The notes beneath the pieces were generated by a model, which saw nothing but the letters and a program-made list of their open reading frames with translations, searched no databases and had not been told where the DNA came from. From Dysidea avara (lineage: Eukaryota > Porifera > Demospongiae > Dictyoceratida > Dysideidae), in the NCBI RefSeq assembly GCF_963678975.1, contig NC_089277.1, forward strand, positions 20,491,440-20,555,439: a stretch of DNA of 64,000 nt, in the 5' to 3' direction. The stretch's first letter is position 1; each line of letters starts with the position of its first letter. A program made the translations under genes and the position numbers. Positions 58,881-64,000 of the stretch are shown here, piece after piece.

Positions 58881-60850
58881 TTCCCTTAGCATAACAGACC
58901 CTTTTCAATACATGTGAATTCTCTGGGATTATTGGTAGTCTTGCCCGACTCTGTCCGGTTGCTCTTTTGTTTTTTAAGTCTTTAATGACAAACTCTAGTT
59001 GCGATATTCCAGCAATTTTATAGTCCTCAAAACCCAAGGGTGTATCGTGCTGCTGACAGGTAGTTGTTGACAGTTCCTGCCGATAGCCCCTCGTAAAGAA
59101 GCACCACGAAATCTGCCAAATTGGATTCCACCATTAGGAAGAGACTTAAAACCAAACTTACAGCAAAAATCTAGATATCACTTACTCCCTGACTTTATAT
59201 GTTCTTTCAGTAGATTTTGCTTTTCCTCCCAAAACACTTTCCTCTCGCTCGCAAGGGGAGTCACTGTAAATACTTGACCACCTACCCTGTAGCCAATGTT
59301 TGCTCCATACTGCCTGGTTACCGATGCATCCATCTAGATCTTGCAATTGACCTGCTATGGCTCGTATTCCCTCAGCATTGGCACTCCATTCCAAGACTGT
59401 ATGTACATTGCCCACCACATTAGATCTAATTGCACTGGTACATTAAAGTGAATATGTCAGTACACAGCTAGTTTCTGATACAAGTGTCGTAAGAACGTCT
59501 TTCCTGATCTCACCACTTTACATGCATAAGCTAGCTTTCCCACTAAGGATTCCATAGCATGACTCTTTGCATTTCAGTCTGGGATTAAGTTCATTGTACT
59601 TCCATTGCTATTGAGTCCAATTCAAATCCCACAAATGTCAGACAGGATGTTGGACCCTCCAACATATTCATGGCTATCTGTAAATCTAGTTCATCAAAGG
59701 TGAGCTCCACAGGCTGAGTACTCAGTACTGCCCACTAGAAGAAAATTATCTAAGTGATGAATCACAAATTTTACTCCTTGCTGTCTTAATTAGCACCCAC
59801 ACCACTGCATCAGCAAGGGTGGTGAAAATCTTGGTGCCAAACAAAGTCCAAAGAGGCGTTGTCATGTCAATGAAACCTTAATAGCATTCCCAAAAGCTAC
59901 CAGTCTTGTGGATGGATAGGGACATTTCTGTAAGTATGTTGGACATTTTGATCTTTGCATTATGACCTTGCCTTGCTACTTTTCAGGCTACATTGTCAAC
60001 CTTGACATACTGGAGGAGCATATTTCAGAGTCTACTCCATCAAGGGAAGGACAAATCTACTATGAATCGCCATTTACCTGGTGTTCCCTTAGGATTCACC
60101 CTGAACCGGATTGAGCCCGATGGGGTGGACCAATGACCTTGCCTGTATTGCTGGCCTCATGTTCTTACTAGCTGCATGGCTTACAGTCATTCTTATAGTT
60201 GAACCCAATCTGAATCCCTCTCAAATATAGTCCCTGAACTGGTGGTCCGCATGACGCGTGAGTGCTTGCTCCCACATTTCTCGGTTATAACGCCTGTCAT
60301 CCATGTGGATACCATCCTGTGTTCTTGTGGTTGACAAACATCTAGTTAACACAAGTCTCTGATGTCATCTGTAGCAATGATCATTAGCTGTTTTCATTGC
60401 CTATACTGTTATGTGTGCAAACTTTATTGTCAAATGGCCCCTTGTCCTTCTTACCGGAGTGCCAGCCCTTGCAATTCGTCCTACTCAATTTCCTTTTATT
60501 TACCCTACACTATTGTGATGTGTGCTATGATGCTGACCCCTGATACCCAACAGACATTCTCCAATTACCAATTATTCACAATTTTATTAACAGAAATTAT
60601 GAAATTGGTTGCCCTAAATCATTTGTCACGTGATTTTTTTCTTTACGAGGGGCACACTGTTGCTGGTGATTTCCTCCACAACTATTGCATACATGGGTGT
60701 GGTGGCAATGTGGAGAACGGCACTGTTCTCATTCCAGGATCTGTCCACCTCTCCTGAGGGTGGTAATTGCCTAACTGCAATTCTTGGTTATGAGCCCTAT
60801 ACCTGTGTGCCTCTGTCCTCTGCCTCTTAAAGTGAGGCTACCTAACAATG
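58440..60850 (-). pseudogene. Decayed DIRS-type retroelement (zinc knuckle, RT, RNase H, tyrosine recombinase)
   Basis: Read on the minus strand, the pieces come in DIRS order. A Cys/His knuckle (VCNSCGGNHQQQC) lies near 60,700. RT motif 1 (NPKGTPGKWRFIVDL) is near 60,080, LFGLCLAPRFSP near 59,860, and HHLDNFLLVG near 59,750, where an active copy would read Y-x-D-D. An RNase H-like stretch follows around 59,650-59,400. The tyrosine recombinase region gives LEFVIKDLKNKRATGQSRAR near 58,970 and LRIKASKTGSFRKGVTVLLG near 58,700. Many stops and frameshifts break it. A (CA)n run interrupts the recombinase. It lies in a CDC5L intron, opposite in sense. Confidence 0.72.
58838..58877. repeat. (CA)n microsatellite
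   Basis: About 20 CA units inside the decayed DIRS recombinase. Confidence 0.97.
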
Positions 60851-61407
60851 AAGTTTTATACAGTACCTTGTAGCTGTAGTAGACAACTTGTGGTTCTCAG
60901 GATACCAAAGGTGGCAAATAAAAACATACAACTATTTGTAACTGCAGTCACTTTAAAATTGGAAGCAGTAATACACCCTGCTATATGTGTGAACCATAGT
61001 TGCTACATGATTGCCATCTTGTATTGGCTGTGCATATTAGTAATTGGATTTGGGATGACTTTTGGAGCTAATTCTTTGGCATAAGGTGGTACAAGCCTTA
61101 AAACAATCACATAGCTGGGTTTATTCTTGCAAAACATTTGGCTTCTTGCTCAGCTGCATGACCAGTGGTGATGGGTCTGGCTAATGATCATGTCTCACTG
61201 ATAGTTTCATTGGTATCACAGGTTGTACTGGGCAGTTGTAGTGGTCTCACTGGTAATAATGTCATTGACATGTTTTATTGATATCAATCTGACTGATAGC
61301 TCTTCACCTGTAATCTCATTATTTTTAACTCAGCCATACTGGTACAATATGCAGCTAAAGTTTTCCCAGTTTTCTTGTCCCCAATACACTGCTTGTCTAC
61401 ACCACAG

Positions 61408-61504
61408 GAGCTACTAACAGAAGAACACCCTGATCAAGATGATGTGATCACTCCAGATGCTGCTGAACTGGATGAGGAGAACATCAGAAGACTACAAGAG
61501 AAAG
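61408..61504 (+). pseudogene. CDC5L: CDC5L exon (acidic, ELDEENIRRLQEK)
   Basis: Between accacAG and GTaaat. It reads LTEEHPDQDDVITPDAAELD, corresponding to the acidic region before the helical C-terminal part. Phase 1 at the end fits the next exon. Confidence 0.75.
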
Positions 61505-61558
61505 GTAAATATTAGTGTCTGCAGTAATATGTAATACCTTTTATCTATTGCCTTACAG

Positions 61559-61683
61559 AGAAGCAAGACTTTTTACTGCGGTCTCAAGCAGTACAGAGAT
61601 CATTACCTCATCCTAATGATGTCAACACTACCATATTACGAGGAGCTGTTCATCCTGATCAGAAGATAAAGTCACTGTATGAG
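61559..61683 (+). pseudogene. CDC5L: CDC5L exon (QAVQRSLPHPNDVNTTILR)
   Basis: After ccttacAG. QAVQRSLPHPNDVNTTILRG corresponds to the AVQKDLPRPSEVNETILR block of other CDC5L proteins. It ends SLYE before GTatgt. Confidence 0.85.
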
Positions 61684-62704
61684 GTATGTGTTTGTAGTGT
61701 GAGACCAGCCAATAAACGATGGGTGTCACTGGGGCTCAGTGGATATTTAGATAACACTTTAAAAGTGATGTACATTGTTTTGTAAGATTTCTTGGCGAAG
61801 TAGCAAAAAAAAAGGCTGTTACCTGCACTTATCAAGAGGCTGTTTCAAAATAATAAAGTACATTTTGCCGTGTAAATAAATTTTCGGTAAAGAAATGTGC
61901 AAACCCTTTACATATCTTTATAAAATGATCCATAACTTGATGGTGGTTGTTCCTATCACCTTACAACAAGTTCCGTTTGATCAGTGTGTAGTTGTAGGCT
62001 AAGTTACCCCACTTAGTGTCACCGTGTGTGCCCATATTGTGTAACCATGCATTTTTGCTAAAGTTCTTTGTTGGTGTAAGGGTTGAAGCTTACACAAAGT
62101 GCTATCTGAATACCCACTGAGCCCAAGTGAACCCCATGGTTTGCTGGTTTTGTACTTGTGATTATTGAGCCTACCAAATACAATTAAATCTGTGGTGTAC
62201 AACACATGCCCCACCTCCTCTGTAACTAGTGTTCACTGATATCAGGCCTTAAATTAATGTGATATCAGGCGGACAACAGACAAAATCTGCACAAAATCCA
62301 CACAAATAGCATGTCTGCACATAATTAGGTTTGGACAGACACACATGACCTTGCAAAACCAATAGTGGTACCATAAAAGCTGATGTGTACATGTTTGTTT
62401 GTAGTGCTAACAATAACTGCCACTTGGTTACTAGGAGATACTACATTTCCCAAACCAAGGATTTACCAATGCCACCTCCCCTGTGTGTACTGCTATCACC
62501 AACAGCTGTAATGACCACAGCCTGGTGATATATTGCAGCTATGTGGTTGTATTTAACCTCAAAACTTTCAACGGAAACTCCCTATTCCAATTCCAGCAGT
62601 GCATATACAATGCTCCTCTAGCTCATGTCTGTACAATTTGACTCTATGTCTGTACATTTGTGAATATGTAAGGACATTTATCCTCGACACCTTAAAAATT
62701 AAAT
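61684..62704. other. Intron sequence, nothing recognised
   Basis: No coding match or clear repeat boundary is seen apart from short poly-A and AT-rich runs. Confidence 0.4.
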
Positions 62705-63297
62705 TAAGGCCTGGATATGCATTTTTTTTACATTTGCCAATACCAATTATTTGCCTATTCCTGCAACCGATATGCCGATATTTACCGATATTCTTCAGAA
62801 CAGAGGAGGAGGAGCAGAAGATCACCTAAAGTTTATGTGTATAAACTGCATTTGTAATGTTAATGTAATTAATTGCGTGGGCGGCCGACTTTTACAATGT
62901 TTTATACAGTTTTGCTACTATCTCCTTTCATGGAAAAGGAAGCCAAGTAGTTATAAAACAGCTAAGCCAGCTTATCAAACAGTGTTTTTAGTGGGACTAC
63001 AGACCCTTTGTGAAGAGTGATCAACTATTGTGTGGGCAGCCAATAAGTATACACAGGCTATTATAGCCTTGTAACCGTACTTGTGCAAACAAACAAGCCA
63101 AAACAGTTACAGCAAACCACTTACTGCTACATTCACCACGTTCTTTACTTTCACCTGTTCATTGCCGTCAATTTAACAATTGATTGTGGGTTTCGGTTAA
63201 TCGGCAAATTATTTCCGCTTCATAACCAATACCGATACTTGTAGAATTAGCTAACATCGGTTGTTACCGATAATTCAACCAATTATCGGTGCAACAC
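62705..63297. mobile_element. Old, diverged relative of the 608-bp hAT-like MITE
   Basis: CGATATGCCGATATTTACCG near 62,770, TTGCGTGGGCGGCC near 62,873 and the right end TTATCGGTGCAACACTA match 27,275-27,882 in the same orientation. The left tip is eroded. It is much more diverged than the twin copies, so the family has been active over a long time. Confidence 0.75.
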
Positions 63298-63357
63298 TAT
63301 CTGTAACATGTCTAGAACAGATGAGGTACCAGTGTACATAATATTGTGTACTTGTAG

Positions 63358-63528
63358 GCAGAGAAACTGATCAAAAAGGAGATGCTGCACATGTTACATT
63401 ATGAACTGGCCAACTTCCCTACCCCACAAGCTGGTAGTACTGCCAAACACAAGGCTGCTATAGAGAAGGCCAAACAGGTACTAGATGAGAAGCCTTATGA
63501 AGTGATATCACTGGAGGATATGCAAACG
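63358..63528 (+). pseudogene. CDC5L: CDC5L exon (LIKKEMLHMLHYELANFP)
   Basis: Between tacttgtAG and GTaaaa, 57 codons in phase 0. EKLIKKEMLHMLHYELANFP is the conserved C-terminal helix block. There is no lesion in this exon. Confidence 0.88.
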
Positions 63529-63660
63529 GTAAAACACTACTGTATGGCTAGTACTTGGTTAGTGTAAATGATTTGATTGTATATTGAGTGTAAATAAAGA
63601 TACATTGTCTATGGATGAACCCTTTATATTGCATCGTTAACAAGTATAAGGAATTTTAAA

Positions 63661-63846
63661 TTCGATTAGGGATCATAGGGAAAAAGTAGGGAAACAAGGG
63701 AAGTCGCCTACACCTGCAGATATACTAGTAAACGTTTAATACCTACTTCCCAACGGCCATGACTTGAATTAGGATTAATTGTTCAGTAGTATATCAGCAG
63801 GTGTAGGCGACCTCCTTTTTTATCTATGATCCCTTAAAATTCCTAA
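63661..63846. mobile_element. Palindromic MITE (GATTAGGGATCA type), copy 2
   Basis: GATTAGGGATCATAGGGAAA with GTCGCCTACACCTGC is mirrored by GCAGGTGTAGGCGACCTCC and ATGATCCCTTAAAATTCC. Confidence 0.75.
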
Positions 63847-63881
63847 TTTTTCCTTATACTTGTTTGTTTACTTTTTTGTAG

Positions 63882-64000
63882 GTTGGTGAACTCATGCATA
63901 CCGCATCAAAGAAAAGGATAGCACCAGAGTTAATGTTTTTGCCTGAACGCACTCTCCAACTATCAATTACTGCAGGCATTACTGACTTGAAAGTGAAGTG
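63882..64000 (+). pseudogene. CDC5L: CDC5L exon, cut by the window end
   Basis: After cttttttgtAG it reads VGELMHTASKKRIAPELMFL and continues to the end of the window. Similarity to the matching part of other CDC5L proteins (GELSSEAYNQVWEE..LYLP) is weaker than in the previous exon. Confidence 0.6.

Overview
The window is animal nuclear DNA: AT-rich, with spliceosomal introns, a 200-base run of Ns, and a very dense load of transposons and miniature inverted-repeat elements (MITEs). The mix of elements (single-ORF endonuclease-type non-LTR retrotransposon, CR1/L2-like LINEs, DIRS-type tyrosine-recombinase retroelement, many hAT-like MITEs with 8-bp target duplications) and the protein matches suggest an early-branching animal, most likely a sponge. 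That assignment is an inference; nothing here fixes the species.

Layout. 1-3.5 kb: a nearly intact non-LTR retrotransposon whose reverse transcriptase carries an unusual inserted Tudor-like module. 3.5-30 kb: no convincing intact host gene. It holds tandem and nested repeats, two 5'-truncated LINE ends, hAT-like MITEs, foldback elements, a Crypton-like remnant and a 21-bp minisatellite. 30-64 kb, plus strand: the remains of a CDC5L (Myb-type splicing factor) gene. Recognisable exons lie at 33.5-35.8, 41.1-42.6, 55.8-56.2 and 61.4-64 kb, separated by introns packed with mobile elements. Several lesions (missing exon sequence, two frameshifts, an internal stop, a lost splice acceptor) suggest a decayed, unprocessed copy.

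The most striking object is a 10.9-kb unit at 42,731-53,628 inside one CDC5L intron. It has 33-bp perfect terminal inverted repeats, a possible 4-bp target duplication (CAAA), and arrays of a palindromic motif just inside both ends. It carries three genes: (a) a multi-exon minus-strand gene of the LPVGHTHEDID family with a D...D...E/D pattern, plausibly the transposase; (b) a plus-strand, head-to-head partner with a ParB-like domain and a methyltransferase-like domain that appears catalytically dead; (c) an intact, intronless CDC7-type kinase lying within an intron of gene (a). A splice acceptor in front of the kinase is in the same phase as the gene (a) exon upstream, so a transposase-N-terminus/kinase fusion is possible. 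Genes (a) and (b) each carry lesions in this copy, while the kinase is open.

58.4-60.9 kb holds a decayed DIRS-type retroelement on the minus strand. The 200-base gap at 32.1-32.3 kb is flanked by a 150-bp sequence present on both sides with one mismatch, so it is probably two overlapping contigs rather than missing sequence.
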